Source: Roseovarius halotolerans (lineage in GTDB: Bacteria > Pseudomonadota > Alphaproteobacteria > Rhodobacterales > Rhodobacteraceae). From it: DNA of 64,000 bases. The notes beneath the pieces were generated by a model. It had not been told where the DNA came from and did not search any database. It worked only from the letters and a program-made list of their open reading frames with translations. The translations under genes were made by a program, and so were the position numbers. Below are positions 8,707 through 18,505 of this stretch, piece after piece; the first letter of the stretch is position 1; each line of letters starts with the position of its first letter. The DNA lies in assembly GCF_900172255.1 (NCBI RefSeq), contig NZ_FWFU01000001.1, forward strand, positions 1,116,001-1,180,000, in the 5' to 3' direction.

Positions 8707-10313
8707 GCGGCGCCCTTTCGCCAATCGGTGCCCGGCACGGCAGCCAGCAGGTTTCGCGTATATTCAGCCTTGGGCGACAGGAACACATCCTGCACCGGCC
8801 CGATTTCGACCAGCTTGCCGTGCTGCATCACCGCGACACGGTCGCAAAGCTGGGCGGCGACGCGCATGTCATGCGTGATGAACATCAACGAAAGGTGCAG
8901 CCGTTCCTGAAGATCGCGCAGAAGCGTCAGCACCTGGGCCTGGATCGAGACATCGAGTGCGGATACCGCCTCGTCGGCGATGATCAGGTCGGGGTCCATC
9001 GCAAGCGCGCGGGCTATGCCTATGCGCTGGCGCTGCCCGCCTGAGAATTCGTGCGGATACCGATCCGCCGCCCCGGCATCGAGTTCGACGATCTCCAGCA
9101 ACTCTCGCGCGCGGGCATGGGCCTTTTCACGCGGCACGCCCTGCACGATGGGTCCCTCCGAAAGCGCGTGGAGGATCTTCTTGCGCGGATTGAGCGAGGC
9201 ATAGGGGTCTTGAAAGATCATCTGCACGCGACGGCGCGCGCGGCGCAGCTGATCGGCGTTGAGCGCGTTCATGTCCTGACCGTCAAGGATCACCTCGCCG
9301 CTATCGGCTTCGACCAGCCGGACGATGGCGCGGCCGACCGTGGACTTGCCCGACCCAGATTCACCGACGATCCCCAGAACCTCGCCGCGCGCGATGGTGA
9401 ATGAAACTCCGTCGATCGCGGTCACGCTGCGCTTGGGTTTGAAGAATCCGCCCGATGTGACGAAGGTCTTGCGCAGGTCGCGCACTTCAAGCACCGGCTG
9501 AGCGATGACGGGTTCAGGTGTCGGCACATGATCCGTCGGAATCGCGCGAAGCAGCGCCTTGGTATAGTCGTGCTGCGGGGACTGGAGCACCTCGGTGGCG
9601 CTGCCCTGTTCCACGATTTCGCCATAACGCATGACGATCACCCGGTCTGCGATTTCCGCAACGACGCCGAAATCATGGGTGATGAACATCACCGCCATGC
9701 CGTGACGCTGCTGGATCGTCTTGATCAGGTCGAGGATCTGCGCCTGCGTGGTCACGTCCAGTGCGGTTGTCGGTTCGTCCGCGATCAGGATCGCGGGATC
9801 GAGCGCCAACGCCATTGCGATCATCGCACGCTGACGTTGCCCGCCAGAGAGCTGAAACGGATAGGCACGGATGATCTTTTCGGGATCGGGCAGGCCCACC
9901 TCGCCAATCAGGGCCAGCGCCTTTTCGCGCCGCTCGGCCGGGGTGTGGCGGTTATGGGCCTCGAAGACCTCGGCGATCTGGTCGCCAATCCGCATCAGGG
10001 GGTTGAGCGCTGTCATCGGCTCCTGAAAGATCATGCCGATCCGGTCGCCACGCAGTTTGCGGCGTTCGGCATCAGGCAGGGCCATGATATCGCGGCCCTC
10101 GAACTCGGCTTCGCCGCGCGCCACCTCGACTTGGTCGGGAAGCAGCCCCATGAGCGCATTGGCGGTCATCGACTTGCCCGAGCCGGACTCACCGACCACG
10201 CAGAGGATTTCGCCCTGGTTGAGGTCAAAGGAGACATTCTGCACGGCAAAGGCACGGTCTGCTCCCGGCGGTAGCGAGATCGCCAGGTCGCGTATCGAAA
10301 GAACGGGTTTCAT
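8703..10313 (-). CDS. Oligopeptide-type ABC transporter ATPase, fused DppD-DppF
   Basis: This 536-residue protein has two complete ATPase halves. The first has Walker A GESGSGKS at 41-48, signature LSGGQRQRAMIAMALA and Walker B ILIADEPTTALD. The second, from about residue 275, has GESGSGKSTVGRAIV, FSGGQRQRIGIARALAMDPDLII and DEAVSALD. The second Walker B reads IIADEA, a common variant. Dipeptide/oligopeptide systems usually use two separate ATPase genes; here they are fused, as in many Rhodobacteraceae. It would pair with the DppB/DppC permeases just upstream. The ATG is 2 bases after the DppC stop. Confidence 0.93.
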   Translation of the reverse strand: MKPVLSIRDLAISLPPGADRAFAVQNVSFDLNQGEILCVVGESGSGKSMTANALMGLLPDQVEVARGEAEFEGRDIMALPDAERRKLRGDRIGMIFQEPMTALNPLMRIGDQIAEVFEAHNRHTPAERREKALALIGEVGLPDPEKIIRAYPFQLSGGQRQRAMIAMALALDPAILIADEPTTALDVTTQAQILDLIKTIQQRHGMAVMFITHDFGVVAEIADRVIVMRYGEIVEQGSATEVLQSPQHDYTKALLRAIPTDHVPTPEPVIAQPVLEVRDLRKTFVTSGGFFKPKRSVTAIDGVSFTIARGEVLGIVGESGSGKSTVGRAIVRLVEADSGEVILDGQDMNALNADQLRRARRRVQMIFQDPYASLNPRKKILHALSEGPIVQGVPREKAHARARELLEIVELDAGAADRYPHEFSGGQRQRIGIARALAMDPDLIIADEAVSALDVSIQAQVLTLLRDLQERLHLSLMFITHDMRVAAQLCDRVAVMQHGKLVEIGPVQDVFLSPKAEYTRNLLAAVPGTDWRKGAA

Positions 10314-10315
10314 GC

Positions 10316-11155
10316 TCAGCGCCCCTTTCTGGCCAGACGCGGGTTCAGCGCGTCATTGAGGCCTTCGCCGATCAGGTTCAGCGCCAGCACCGTCAGGAGG
10401 ATCGCGACGCCGGGAATGAAACTCAACCACCAGGCGCTGCGGATGACCGTGCGCGCGGCGCCGATCATGTAACCCCAGCTCATGATGTTGGGATCACCGA
10501 GCCCGAGGAACGATAGAGAACTTTCCAGCAGGATTGCGGTGGCGACCATCAGCGATGCCATGACGATGATCGGTGACATTGCATTAGGCAGGATATGCCC
10601 AAACAGGATGCGGGTGTTTGAAAGCCCCGCCAGTCGCGCCGCATCGACGAACTCGCGTCTGCGCAGTGACAGCACTTCCGCGCGCACCAGTCGGGCGACA
10701 GGCGGCCAGCTGACAATCGCGATTGCAAGGGTAATGGTGGGCAGCGTCGGTTCCATGATCGCCACCAGCACGATGGCAAGTGCAAAATTGGGAATGGTCT
10801 GGAAGAACTCGGTAAAGCGCATCGCGCCATCATCCACCAGCCCGCCGTAAAAGCCCGCGAAAGCACCCAAGGGGACTCCGATCAGCAAGGCGACCAGCGT
10901 CGAGACCAGCCCGACGATCAGCGAAACACGCGCGCCATGCACGAGCCCGGCGGCCACGTCGCGCCCCAGCGTGTCGGTCCCAAGCGGAAAACCATCGACC
11001 GTGAAGGGTGGCAGGAATGGGCGCTGCACCATTTTCCATGGGCTGTCGGGATAGATCAGCGGTGCGAACACCGCGAGCAGAATGACCGTCAGCAAGATGA
11101 TCAGGCCGATCAACCCGCCGCGGTTGCGTGAGAAACGTTTGAGGAAATCAATCAT
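10316..11155 (-). CDS. Peptide-type ABC transporter permease, DppC-like
   Basis: This 279-residue inner-membrane permease has a typical DppC N-terminal helix (GGLIGLIILLTVILLAVFAP) and the OppC_N feature GTDTLGRDVAAGLVHGARVSL near residue 60. The EAA-type loop is RREFVDAARLAGLSNTRILFGHILPN, the contact site for the ATPase. The gene sits between dppB (12 bases upstream) and the fused ATPase (2 bases downstream), so the permease pair and ATPase form one translational block. Confidence 0.93.
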   Translation of the reverse strand: MIDFLKRFSRNRGGLIGLIILLTVILLAVFAPLIYPDSPWKMVQRPFLPPFTVDGFPLGTDTLGRDVAAGLVHGARVSLIVGLVSTLVALLIGVPLGAFAGFYGGLVDDGAMRFTEFFQTIPNFALAIVLVAIMEPTLPTITLAIAIVSWPPVARLVRAEVLSLRRREFVDAARLAGLSNTRILFGHILPNAMSPIIVMASLMVATAILLESSLSFLGLGDPNIMSWGYMIGAARTVIRSAWWLSFIPGVAILLTVLALNLIGEGLNDALNPRLARKGR

Positions 11156-11167
11156 CGGTTTGCCTCC

Positions 11168-12133
11168 TCATATCCGTGGGTCGATCAGCCGATAAACAAT
11201 ATCGGTGATGATGTTGAAAACGATCACCATCGCCGCTGACACAAGGAAAACACCCAGAAGCGTGTTGTAATCGCGCGCCGTCAGGCTTTCGAACATGAGG
11301 CGTCCGATCCCCGGCCAGGCGAAGACCGTTTCCGTCAGGACCGCGCCGCCCACCAGTTGCCCGGCCTGAAGACCTGCCAGCGTCACAACCGGCAACAAGG
11401 CATTGCGCAGGATATGACGACGCCGGATCGTGCCTTCGGCCAGCCCCTTGGCGCGGGCGGTCTTGACGAAATCCATCTGGCTCACTTCCAGCACCGATGA
11501 GCGTGTCATGCGCAGATAGACCGCCATGAAGAACAGACCCAGTGTCAGCGCGGGAAGGAATAAGTGTCTGAGCCGGTCAAGGACAAGCTCGAAACCGGTA
11601 AAGCCCGCACCCACGGTTCCGTATCCGAATGCTGGGAACCAGCCAAGGTGAACCGAGAACAGCACCACAGCCATCAGCGCCACCCAGAAAAGGGGCGTCG
11701 CATAGAACAGAAGCGCCATCGACGTGATCGCCGAGTCGCTCCATCGTCCCTGTCGAGCAGCGGCAGCGAGGCCGAACACGATGCCCAAAAGCAGCGACAT
11801 GCCAAATGCAGTCAGAGTCAGGAGCAGCGTGGCGGGCAGCCGGTCGAGGATCAGTTCCAGAACAGGCATCTGTTGGCGATAGGAATAGCCCAGATCCAGT
11901 TGCAGCACGCCTGAGACATAGTTCCAGAACTGCACGTAAAGCGGCTGATCGAGACCGAACTGCTCGCGTAGCTGCTGGATGAACTGCTCATCCGCCGCGC
12001 CCGCTTCGCCGGCCATCACCATCGCCGGGTCGCCCGGTGCGGCATGGATCAGAAAGAAATTGAGGATGACGATCAACAAAAGCGTGATCGCCGCTTTCGC
12101 GGCGCGCGCAAGGATCGCAACGGCAATGGTCAT
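11168..12133 (-). CDS. Peptide-type ABC transporter permease, DppB-like
   Basis: This 321-residue permease shows the DppB pattern: an N-terminal helix with LNFFLIHAAPGDPA, a periplasmic loop, and five further helices. The coupling loop is SVLEVSQMDFVKTARAKGLAEGTI, and the C-terminal motif VNWP-like is present as ETVFAWPGIGRLMFESL. It partners DppC to form the pore. The 91-base gap to the upstream binding-protein gene contains a strong hairpin. Confidence 0.92.
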   Translation of the reverse strand: MTIAVAILARAAKAAITLLLIVILNFFLIHAAPGDPAMVMAGEAGAADEQFIQQLREQFGLDQPLYVQFWNYVSGVLQLDLGYSYRQQMPVLELILDRLPATLLLTLTAFGMSLLLGIVFGLAAAARQGRWSDSAITSMALLFYATPLFWVALMAVVLFSVHLGWFPAFGYGTVGAGFTGFELVLDRLRHLFLPALTLGLFFMAVYLRMTRSSVLEVSQMDFVKTARAKGLAEGTIRRRHILRNALLPVVTLAGLQAGQLVGGAVLTETVFAWPGIGRLMFESLTARDYNTLLGVFLVSAAMVIVFNIITDIVYRLIDPRI

Positions 12134-12180
12134 GGTCTGGCCCCGGCCGGTTTGAAAATGTCAGGAAAAACCCTGTACAC

Positions 12181-12204
12181 CCGGCGGGGAACATGCCCCG
12201 CCGG
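12181..12204 (-). terminator. Attenuating hairpin between binding-protein gene and dppB
   Basis: Perfect 9-base arms, CCGGCGGGG at 12181-12189 and CCCCGCCGG at 12196-12204, enclose a 6-base loop 20 bases after the binding-protein stop. No U-run follows on the minus strand, so full termination is doubtful. A partial terminator or 3'-end stabiliser for the upstream message is more likely. Confidence 0.55.
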
Positions 12205-12224
12205 ATGCCATCTGTCGGTTCGGC

Positions 12225-13769
12225 TTATTGTTCGATCCACGCGTCGCGCAGACCGTCATTCACACCGATTGCGGTCGTCACCAAGTCCTTGACCTCGCAG
12301 CGATAGATCGTCGGGAACTCGATCTCGAGAAGCCAGGCAACCGGCACGTCGTCCACCAGTTGCTGTTGGATCTTGGTATAGATCTCCTGACGGGCCTCGC
12401 TGGTCGAGGCGACAGCCGCCTCTGCGAACATCTCATCCACCTCGGGGTTCTCGTATCCCGCGACGTTATTCCATGGGCTGCCCTTGGCGATGTTGGACGA
12501 AAGATAGCTGCGCGCCACGCCGAGAGCCGGGTCGCCATACTGGTAGAGATAGGTGAAGGCGATGTCGAAATCCCATTCGGCCTGTTTCTGATTCCAGCCG
12601 GCGACATCGGTCGCGACCACCTCGACGTTGATGCCAACCTCTTCGAGGTTCTGCTTCATCGCTTCGGCCCAGCGTTGCCAGGTCTCGCCGTAGGGCAGGG
12701 GCAGGATGCGCACGGTTGTGCCATCATAACCCATCTCCTCGAGCAGTTCCTTGGCCTTCTCCGGATTGGTATCGTACATGATCGTGTCGTCGGTATAGAA
12801 ATTCGTCTTCGACGAAACCGGGCTGGTGGCGACGGTGCCAAAGCCGTTCCAGATCACGTCCTTGACGAATTCACGGTCCATCGCATACATGACCGCCTTG
12901 CGGAACAGCTTGTTCGAGGTCGGACCTTCGCGGTTGTTCATCCATGCCATTGCGTGCGGCGCGAAATACTCCCAGCCCTTGCCGGTCGAGCAGACATTGT
13001 CCATCTCGGTCAGTCGCTTCACATCCCAGTTCTCGACCGACCCGCCGGGCAGGACATCGACCTCACCGTTCTCGAAGGCAACAGCACGCGAGGCGGCATC
13101 CGGGATCACCCGATAATAGACCTCATCAAGATAGGGCTGCCCGTCGAGGTAATAGTCCTCGTTCTTGACCAGGTGAATGTAATTGCCCTTTTCCCAGGCC
13201 TCGAATTTGTAAGGGCCGGTGCCGATCGGTGTGTTGTTGGCAGGGTTGTTCGCGTAGTCGGTGCCCTCATAGATATGCTTGGGAACCATCGGCATGGTGC
13301 CGGCTTCGAACACGCCGATGAACGGGCCAAAGGGGTTCTTCAGCTTGAAGACCACAGTGTGATCGTCGGCTGCCGTAATTGATTCCACGTGCTCGAGACT
13401 GACCCTTAACCGGGCATGTGTCTCACGCAGGAACTTGTCGACGGAAAAAACCACGTCCTCGGCAGTGAAAGGCTCGCCGTCATGCCATGTCACGCCCTCG
13501 TGCAGCTTGAAGGTATAGGTCAACGCATCATCCGACACCTCCCAAGATTTCGCGAGCGAAGGTTGCGGATTGAGATCGGTATCGTAGCGCAGCAGGCTTT
13601 CATAGATGTCGCCGGCCACCAGCTGTGTCGGCCCGTTCTGTACGAGGCCCAGCATCAGGCTGGGCGGTTCGGGCTGAACGACAATATCGAGACGGCCACC
13701 GGAATCCTGTGCAAAGGCTGGCATGACCAGCCCCGCGGACAGAAGTGACGCAGTTAAAATGTTCTTCAT
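12225..13769 (-). CDS. Periplasmic solute-binding protein, peptide/nickel (SBP_bac_5) family
   Basis: This 514-residue extracytoplasmic binding protein starts at MKNILTASLLSAGLVMP with a 20-residue signal peptide ending AFA-Q. The mature part has family landmarks: ESLLRYDTDLNPQPSLAKSWEVSDDALTY-type opening (near residue 60), LHEGVTWHDGEPFTAEDV near 95, and PIGTGPYKFEAWEKG near 165. GGGAG lies about 9 bases before the chosen ATG; a longer in-frame reading upstream (to 13964) lacks signal-peptide character and crosses the promoter. It captures the substrate for DppB/DppC/ATPase. With an amidase in the operon the ligand is probably an amide or short peptide. Confidence 0.92.
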   Translation of the reverse strand: MKNILTASLLSAGLVMPAFAQDSGGRLDIVVQPEPPSLMLGLVQNGPTQLVAGDIYESLLRYDTDLNPQPSLAKSWEVSDDALTYTFKLHEGVTWHDGEPFTAEDVVFSVDKFLRETHARLRVSLEHVESITAADDHTVVFKLKNPFGPFIGVFEAGTMPMVPKHIYEGTDYANNPANNTPIGTGPYKFEAWEKGNYIHLVKNEDYYLDGQPYLDEVYYRVIPDAASRAVAFENGEVDVLPGGSVENWDVKRLTEMDNVCSTGKGWEYFAPHAMAWMNNREGPTSNKLFRKAVMYAMDREFVKDVIWNGFGTVATSPVSSKTNFYTDDTIMYDTNPEKAKELLEEMGYDGTTVRILPLPYGETWQRWAEAMKQNLEEVGINVEVVATDVAGWNQKQAEWDFDIAFTYLYQYGDPALGVARSYLSSNIAKGSPWNNVAGYENPEVDEMFAEAAVASTSEARQEIYTKIQQQLVDDVPVAWLLEIEFPTIYRCEVKDLVTTAIGVNDGLRDAWIEQ

Positions 13770-13968
13770 CAAGTGGCTCCCTGTTAGCAAATCACGAGGA
13801 CCACCGCCTAACCTGCGATACATCGCAAGCCGGGCAGACCCCCGCCGTGATCTTGTAAAGCGCCTTGCCGGTGATCCGGTTCTGCGGCACGCTGTGTTCA
13901 CGACCCGCTCTTCTCGGAGCAGGCCGCCTGAGTACAGTTCATCGGCAGGCCCGCGCTGAGTCAAGGGA

Positions 13969-13989
13969 AATTGTCGACAGGCGACAATT
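13969..13989. promoter_or_regulatory. GntR/FCD-type operator in the divergent promoter
   Basis: Perfect 8-base arms, AATTGTCG at 13969-13976 and CGACAATT at 13982-13989, are separated by ACAGG. The core TTGTCG-N5-CGACAA resembles sites used by FadR/FCD-type GntR proteins. It lies 20 bases before the gntR start and about 200 before the binding-protein gene, so autoregulation is direct and control of the importer is likely. Confidence 0.65.
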
Positions 13990-14008
13990 CAGCAGCTACC
14001 GTGCAGGC

Positions 14009-14713
14009 ATGACGATGGATTCCGAGCCACTTTTCAAACCGCTCACCCGCGATGCTCTGACCCAAAGGATTGCGCGGATCCTGACGGATGCCATCGTGTC
14101 CGGAAAGCTCAAGCCGGGCGACCGCGTCGCGGAATCGGTAATCGCACGCGATCTTGGCGTCAGTCGCGCGCCGGTGCGTGAGGCCGGGCGCCTGCTGGAA
14201 AGCGCGGGGTTGCTGGTCTCCAAGGCCAATCGCGGGTTCTTCGTGCGCACAATCGACGCCGATGACCTTGATTCCCTTTATGAACTTCGGCTCTGCATCG
14301 AGCGGGAAGCCGCTGCGCGCACCGTGCGCGAGGGGCGGGTTGCGCAGATTCGTGACCGTCTTCTGGATCAGATCAAAGAAATGGTGGTGATGTCCGAGGA
14401 CAATCAGCTGATCCATCAGATCGGCGGGGATCTTCAGTTTCACCGGTTGATCGTGGAAACCAGCGGCAATCTTCGCTTTCTGGCGGTGTTCGATAAGCTG
14501 GCATCGGAGATTCAGGCCTGCACGGCATTGATCGAGCGGGTGTTTGACGAACCGGGGAAAGTCGCGCGCAATCACGCGCTGATTGTCGAGGCGCTGGATT
14601 CAGGCGACGAAGACGCGGCCCGCGCCGCGATGGATTATCACATCGGCGTCGCGCGCGAAGCCGTTGTTGGTCATTTCCGCAAGTTGGAAGGCGCGGCCGA
14701 CAACGCCCTATGA
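14009..14713 (+). CDS. GntR-family transcriptional regulator, FCD subfamily
   Basis: This 234-residue regulator has an N-terminal winged helix (LTQRIARILTDAIVSGKL, then DLGVSRAPVREAGRLLESAG) at about residues 12-75 and an all-helical FCD sensor domain from about residue 85 (LYELRLCIEREAAA). Asp and His residues that bind metal or carboxylate in FCD proteins are present (FHRLIVE; DYHIGVARE). Translation can begin at 14009 or at the next ATG at 14015; upstream in-frame codons would run through the operator. Divergent from the peptide-type ABC-amidase operon, it is its likely local repressor, with a carboxylate released by the amidase as possible inducer. The stop is 15 bases from the convergent eda stop. 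Confidence 0.88.
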   Translation: MTMDSEPLFKPLTRDALTQRIARILTDAIVSGKLKPGDRVAESVIARDLGVSRAPVREAGRLLESAGLLVSKANRGFFVRTIDADDLDSLYELRLCIEREAAARTVREGRVAQIRDRLLDQIKEMVVMSEDNQLIHQIGGDLQFHRLIVETSGNLRFLAVFDKLASEIQACTALIERVFDEPGKVARNHALIVEALDSGDEDAARAAMDYHIGVAREAVVGHFRKLEGAADNAL

Positions 14714-14728
14714 GCAGGGCGCCTGTGT

Positions 14729-15367
14729 TCAGACCAGTCGGCATGCATCCCGGGCAAGGCCTGTTATCCGCTCCCAGTCACGGGCGTCGATGGCGTCATC
14801 CGGTGCAACCCAGCTGCCCCCTACGCAAACTGTGTTGGGCAAGCGAAGGTAGTCACCCGCATTCGCCAGTGACACGCCGCCGGTCGGGCAGAACGACACA
14901 TTGGGTAAGGGGCCGGCCAGGGCCTTGAGAATAGCGATCCCGCCTGAGGCTTCGGCGGGAAAGAACTTTAGCATGTCGTAACCGCGCTCCAGCAGCAGCA
15001 TCGCTTCGGTTGCGGTGACGGCGCCCGGCAGGAGTGGCAGATCGAGCGCCTCGCAGGCCTCGAGTAGGCGCGGGGTGCTACCGGGGGATACGGCGAATTG
15101 TGCACCCGCCGCACGCGCCGCCAGCGCATCCTCAGGCGTCAGAACCGTGCCAGCGCCGACAATGGCGCCCTTGACCTTGCTGACCGCTGCAATCGCCTCA
15201 AGCGCTGCCGGGGTGCGTAACGTGACCTCGAGGACAGGCAAACCACCCGCAACCAACGCCTGTGCCAGAGGCGCGGCCTGCGTGGCGTCCTCGATAACCA
15301 GCACCGGGATAACGGGAGCCACTGCGCAAAGCTGGCGGGTCCGGAGACTGATCTGTTGCGGGGTCAT
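14729..15367 (-). CDS. eda: 2-keto-3-deoxy-6-phosphogluconate aldolase
   Basis: This 212-residue class I aldolase splits KDPG into pyruvate and glyceraldehyde-3-phosphate, the last step of the Entner-Doudoroff route. Schiff-base Lys134 lies in DMLKFFPAE, the catalytic Glu47 in VLEVTLRTP, and the phosphate/pyruvate region is VGAGTVL plus CPTGGV. Length is standard for the trimeric enzyme. The ATG overlaps the edd stop by four bases, so it is coupled to the dehydratase that makes its substrate. Confidence 0.95.
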   Translation of the reverse strand: MTPQQISLRTRQLCAVAPVIPVLVIEDATQAAPLAQALVAGGLPVLEVTLRTPAALEAIAAVSKVKGAIVGAGTVLTPEDALAARAAGAQFAVSPGSTPRLLEACEALDLPLLPGAVTATEAMLLLERGYDMLKFFPAEASGGIAILKALAGPLPNVSFCPTGGVSLANAGDYLRLPNTVCVGGSWVAPDDAIDARDWERITGLARDACRLV

Positions 15368-17199
15368 CCGGTTGTCTCCGGCGGCTGGATCGCAGAGGCA
15401 CCAAGCGTCGCGGGCCCGGCGTTCTGACGGAAAAGCGCAAACAATTCGCGCCCCATCCCGTGGGCGTTGGCATCAAGGTCAGGGCTCGCGGGGGCGCGCT
15501 CAAGTGCGTCTTCATTCATCACGTCCAGCCGCCCGGCACTGGCATCCACACGCAGGATATCGCCGTCACGCAGACGCGCCAACGGGCCGCCGAGAGCGGC
15601 TTCGGGACTGACATGCAGCGCCGCGGGCACCTTTCCCGACGCACCCGACATGCGCCCGTCCGTCACCAGCGCGACGCGGTAGCCGCGCTCCAGCAGCACC
15701 GACAGGATCGGTGTGAGCCCGTGGAGTTCGGGCATGCCGTTGGCGCGTGGCCCCTGAAAGCGGACCACGACGACGCAATCCCCTTTGAATTCTCCGGCGC
15801 GAAAGGCGGCTTTGACCCCGTCCTGATCCTCGAACACGCGGGCAGGGGCCTCGATCACGTGCAGATCCTCTGCCACTGCGGAAACCTTCATGATCCCGGC
15901 GCCGAGATTACCGGTCAGTTCCCTGAGACCTCCGGTGGTTTGGAACGGATCGCGCGCGGGGCGCAATATCCTGTCGTTATGCGATCGCACCGCGCCGTTG
16001 CCCCATGTGATGCGACCATCCACAAGGCTGGGTTCCCGCGCATAACGCGCCAGACCCGGTCCGGCCACGGTGGTGACATCTTCATGCAGGAGGCCCTCGG
16101 CCAGAAGATCGCCGATCAAGTATTGCAGCCCGCCCGCGGCATGGAAGTGGTTCACATCCGCAAGGCCGTTGGGATAGACCTTGGCCATCTGGGGCGTGAC
16201 CGAAGAGATATCCGCGAAATCCTCGGGGCGCAGTTCAATCCCGGCGGCGCGCGCCATCGCAGGCAGGTGCAGCACGAGATTTGTCGATCCGCCTGTCGCC
16301 ATCAGTCCGACGATCCCGTTGACGAAGGCGCGCTCATCCAGCACCGAGGCGGCCGGCGTATAGTCATTTCCAAGCGCAGTGATCGCAAGCGCGCGTTCGG
16401 TGGCGGCCTCGGTCAGCGCATCGCGCAATGCTGTGCCCGGGTTGACGAAGCTCGCCCCAGGCAAATGCAGGCCCATGAACTCCATCAGCATCTGGTTGCT
16501 GTTCGCGGTTCCGTAGAAGGTGCAGGTACCCGGTCCGTGATAACTGGCCATCTCGGCGCGCATCAGCGCGTCCCGGTCGATTTCACCGGCGGCGAATTTC
16601 TGGCGCAGCGTCGCCTTTTCGTCATTGGGCAGACCCGAGGTCATGGGACCGGCGGGAACGAAGATCGCCGGGATATGGCCGAAACTGGCGGCGGCGATCA
16701 CGAGACCGGGAACGATCTTGTCACAGACACCCAGATAGGCCGCCGCATCGAAGGTGTTGTGGCTGAGCGCAACCCCGGCTGACATGGCGATCACGTCGCG
16801 CGAAAACAGCGACAACTCCATCCCCGGCTGGCCTTGCGTGACCCCGTCACACATGGCGGGAACGCCGCCTGCGACCTGCGCGGTACCCCCGGCGCGGCGC
16901 GCCGCGTCGCGCATGATCTCCGGAAAGGACTCGAACGGACGATGCGCCGAGAGCATGTCGTTATAGGCGGTTACGATGCCCAGGTTCGGTGCGCGATGCT
17001 GCGCCAGCCGGTCCTTGTCGCTGCCCATCGCGGCATAGGCATGGGCTTCGTTGCTGCAACTCAGATGCGCGCGGCGTGGCCCCTCTTCGGCGGCGGCGCG
17101 CACCCTGTCGAGATAGGCGCGCCTGCTTTGCGCAGAGCGTGTCCTGATCCGGGCGGTGACATCCGCGATGGTGGCGTGAAGCTGCATCCTGCGGTCCAT
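15364..17199 (-). CDS. edd: 6-phosphogluconate dehydratase
   Basis: This 611-residue [4Fe-4S] dehydratase of the IlvD/Edd family converts 6-phosphogluconate to KDPG. Iron-sulphur ligand cysteines are seen in [20 protein letters not shown] and GVCDKIVPG, with another candidate in [20 protein letters not shown]. The C-terminal swivelling domain has [22 protein letters not shown] second in-frame ATG 12 bases inside (17187) is also possible. edd and eda form a two-gene operon; zwf and pgl are not adjacent. A LacI/GntR-like operator lies just before the start. Confidence 0.95.
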   Translation of the reverse strand: MDRRMQLHATIADVTARIRTRSAQSRRAYLDRVRAAAEEGPRRAHLSCSNEAHAYAAMGSDKDRLAQHRAPNLGIVTAYNDMLSAHRPFESFPEIMRDAARRAGGTAQVAGGVPAMCDGVTQGQPGMELSLFSRDVIAMSAGVALSHNTFDAAAYLGVCDKIVPGLVIAAASFGHIPAIFVPAGPMTSGLPNDEKATLRQKFAAGEIDRDALMRAEMASYHGPGTCTFYGTANSNQMLMEFMGLHLPGASFVNPGTALRDALTEAATERALAITALGNDYTPAASVLDERAFVNGIVGLMATGGSTNLVLHLPAMARAAGIELRPEDFADISSVTPQMAKVYPNGLADVNHFHAAGGLQYLIGDLLAEGLLHEDVTTVAGPGLARYAREPSLVDGRITWGNGAVRSHNDRILRPARDPFQTTGGLRELTGNLGAGIMKVSAVAEDLHVIEAPARVFEDQDGVKAAFRAGEFKGDCVVVVRFQGPRANGMPELHGLTPILSVLLERGYRVALVTDGRMSGASGKVPAALHVSPEAALGGPLARLRDGDILRVDASAGRLDVMNEDALERAPASPDLDANAHGMGRELFALFRQNAGPATLGASAIQPPETTG

Positions 17200-17208
17200 G
17201 CGATTTGC

Positions 17209-17220
17209 GTTAGCGATAAC
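17209..17220. promoter_or_regulatory. Gluconate-repressor-like (LacI-family) operator before edd
   Basis: GTTA-GCGA-TAAC at 17209-17220 is a near-perfect dyad centred only about 15 bases before the edd ATG. It resembles the TGTTA-N4-TAACA core bound by LacI-family gluconate repressors. Binding there would block initiation or elongation of edd-eda. No regulator gene of that family is in the window. Confidence 0.45.
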
Positions 17221-17242
17221 ATATCACTGGACCCAGGGTGTT

Positions 17243-18505
17243 TCAAACCGATCCGAAGCGGTCCGCGCGGTAAGGTGACAGATCGACATTGGGTGGAACG
17301 CCATTCAGAAGGTCGGCCATGATGCGGCCGGTGCGCGGCGCCATCATCAGCCCATAATGCGAGTGGCCGAAAGCTCCGAACAGTCCGGGATGACCGGGGA
17401 TTTCGCCGATTACCGGGAGGCTGTCGGCAAAGGACGGGCGAATGCCGCTCCAGGTCGTGCGAGAGGCGGTGTTCAGCCCCGGCATCATCTTGCGCGCCAG
17501 CTTTGCGATCACGTCGGCGCGGCGCGGGTCAGGGGGCCTGTCGAGCCCGCCGAATTCGGCAGTTCCTGCTGCGCGTATGCCTTGCTCCATCGAGCTTGCG
17601 ACGAACTTGCGGTCAGTATCCATCACGGAATTGTTGAGGCGTACGCCCGGCTCGGCGAACATCACATGATATCCGCGCTCGGCCTCGAGGGGCAGTTTCA
17701 GGCCCAAAGGTTCCAGCAGACGCGCCGACCATGCGCCGGCGGAAATAACGACCCGAGTGGCCTGCAATGTCGCGCCAGCGCAGATGACTTGCCAGCCGCC
17801 ATCGGTGACGGGCTGAAGCGTCTTGACCTCGTGCTGCAGGATTTCACCACCCATGTTGCGCAGTTTGTCGGCGAGAACCTGCATCATCCGGCCCGGCGAC
17901 GTGCAGCGTGCTTGCCCGTGGACGACGACCGCCGCGCGGAATTCGGGTGAAAGGTTGGGCTCCATCTCGCGCAGGGCGGCATCGCCGATCACTTCGACCC
18001 TGGCTCCTGCCGCGCGGCGCAATTCGCTGTCCAGTCCCGTGTCACGGGCGGTTGCCGGGTTGCGATGCGCCAGCACGTAACAGCTGTCCTGCAAGAGGGT
18101 CTCTTGGCCGGTGCCTGAAAGATGCTGGCGATAGATATCGACGCTGCCATCGCTCAGCGCGTGCATTCCGAGTGATATCTGACGCACCCGCTCGCTCCTG
18201 CCGTTGCGCAAGAAATCGAGCGCCCAGGGGAGGAAACGGGGAAGGTGGCGCGCATGCACCGTAACAGGCCCCAAGGGATCGAGAAGCCATCCGGGAGCCT
18301 TCTTCCAGACCCCCGGCATGGATTGGGGCACCACCGAGAAGGGTGAGATCACACCGGCATTGCCCATCGACGCGCCTTGGCCCGGTGCATCGCGGTCGAT
18401 CAGCCGGACCGGGATACCGCGTTCGGCCAGTTCAAGGGCGGTGCAGAGCCCGACGGCCCCGCCGCCCAGGACAGTGACTGGTCCGGCGCTGTCATCGGGT
18501 GGCAT
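17243..18505 (-). CDS. FAD-dependent amino-acid oxidoreductase, DadA-like
   Basis: This 420-residue DAO-fold flavoprotein has the dinucleotide-binding motif at residues 10-16 (VLGGGAVGLCTALELAERG) and the DadA-type GQGASMGNAGVISP segment after it. The C-terminal FAD/substrate region has TWSGIRPSFADSLPVIG and FGAFGHSHYGLMMAP. It would oxidise a D-amino acid or secondary amine and pass electrons to the membrane quinone pool. Its start overlaps the TRAP permease stop by 14 bases, so it is co-translated with the transporter, which probably imports its substrate. True DadA versus another amine dehydrogenase cannot be separated here. Confidence 0.85.
   Translation of the reverse strand: MPPDDSAGPVTVLGGGAVGLCTALELAERGIPVRLIDRDAPGQGASMGNAGVISPFSVVPQSMPGVWKKAPGWLLDPLGPVTVHARHLPRFLPWALDFLRNGRSERVRQISLGMHALSDGSVDIYRQHLSGTGQETLLQDSCYVLAHRNPATARDTGLDSELRRAAGARVEVIGDAALREMEPNLSPEFRAAVVVHGQARCTSPGRMMQVLADKLRNMGGEILQHEVKTLQPVTDGGWQVICAGATLQATRVVISAGAWSARLLEPLGLKLPLEAERGYHVMFAEPGVRLNNSVMDTDRKFVASSMEQGIRAAGTAEFGGLDRPPDPRRADVIAKLARKMMPGLNTASRTTWSGIRPSFADSLPVIGEIPGHPGLFGAFGHSHYGLMMAPRTGRIMADLLNGVPPNVDLSPYRADRFGSV

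Noticed and set aside
17243..18505. Calling the oxidase true D-amino-acid dehydrogenase DadA
   Set aside because: The fold and motifs fit several amine oxidases; context suggests but does not prove a D-amino acid.
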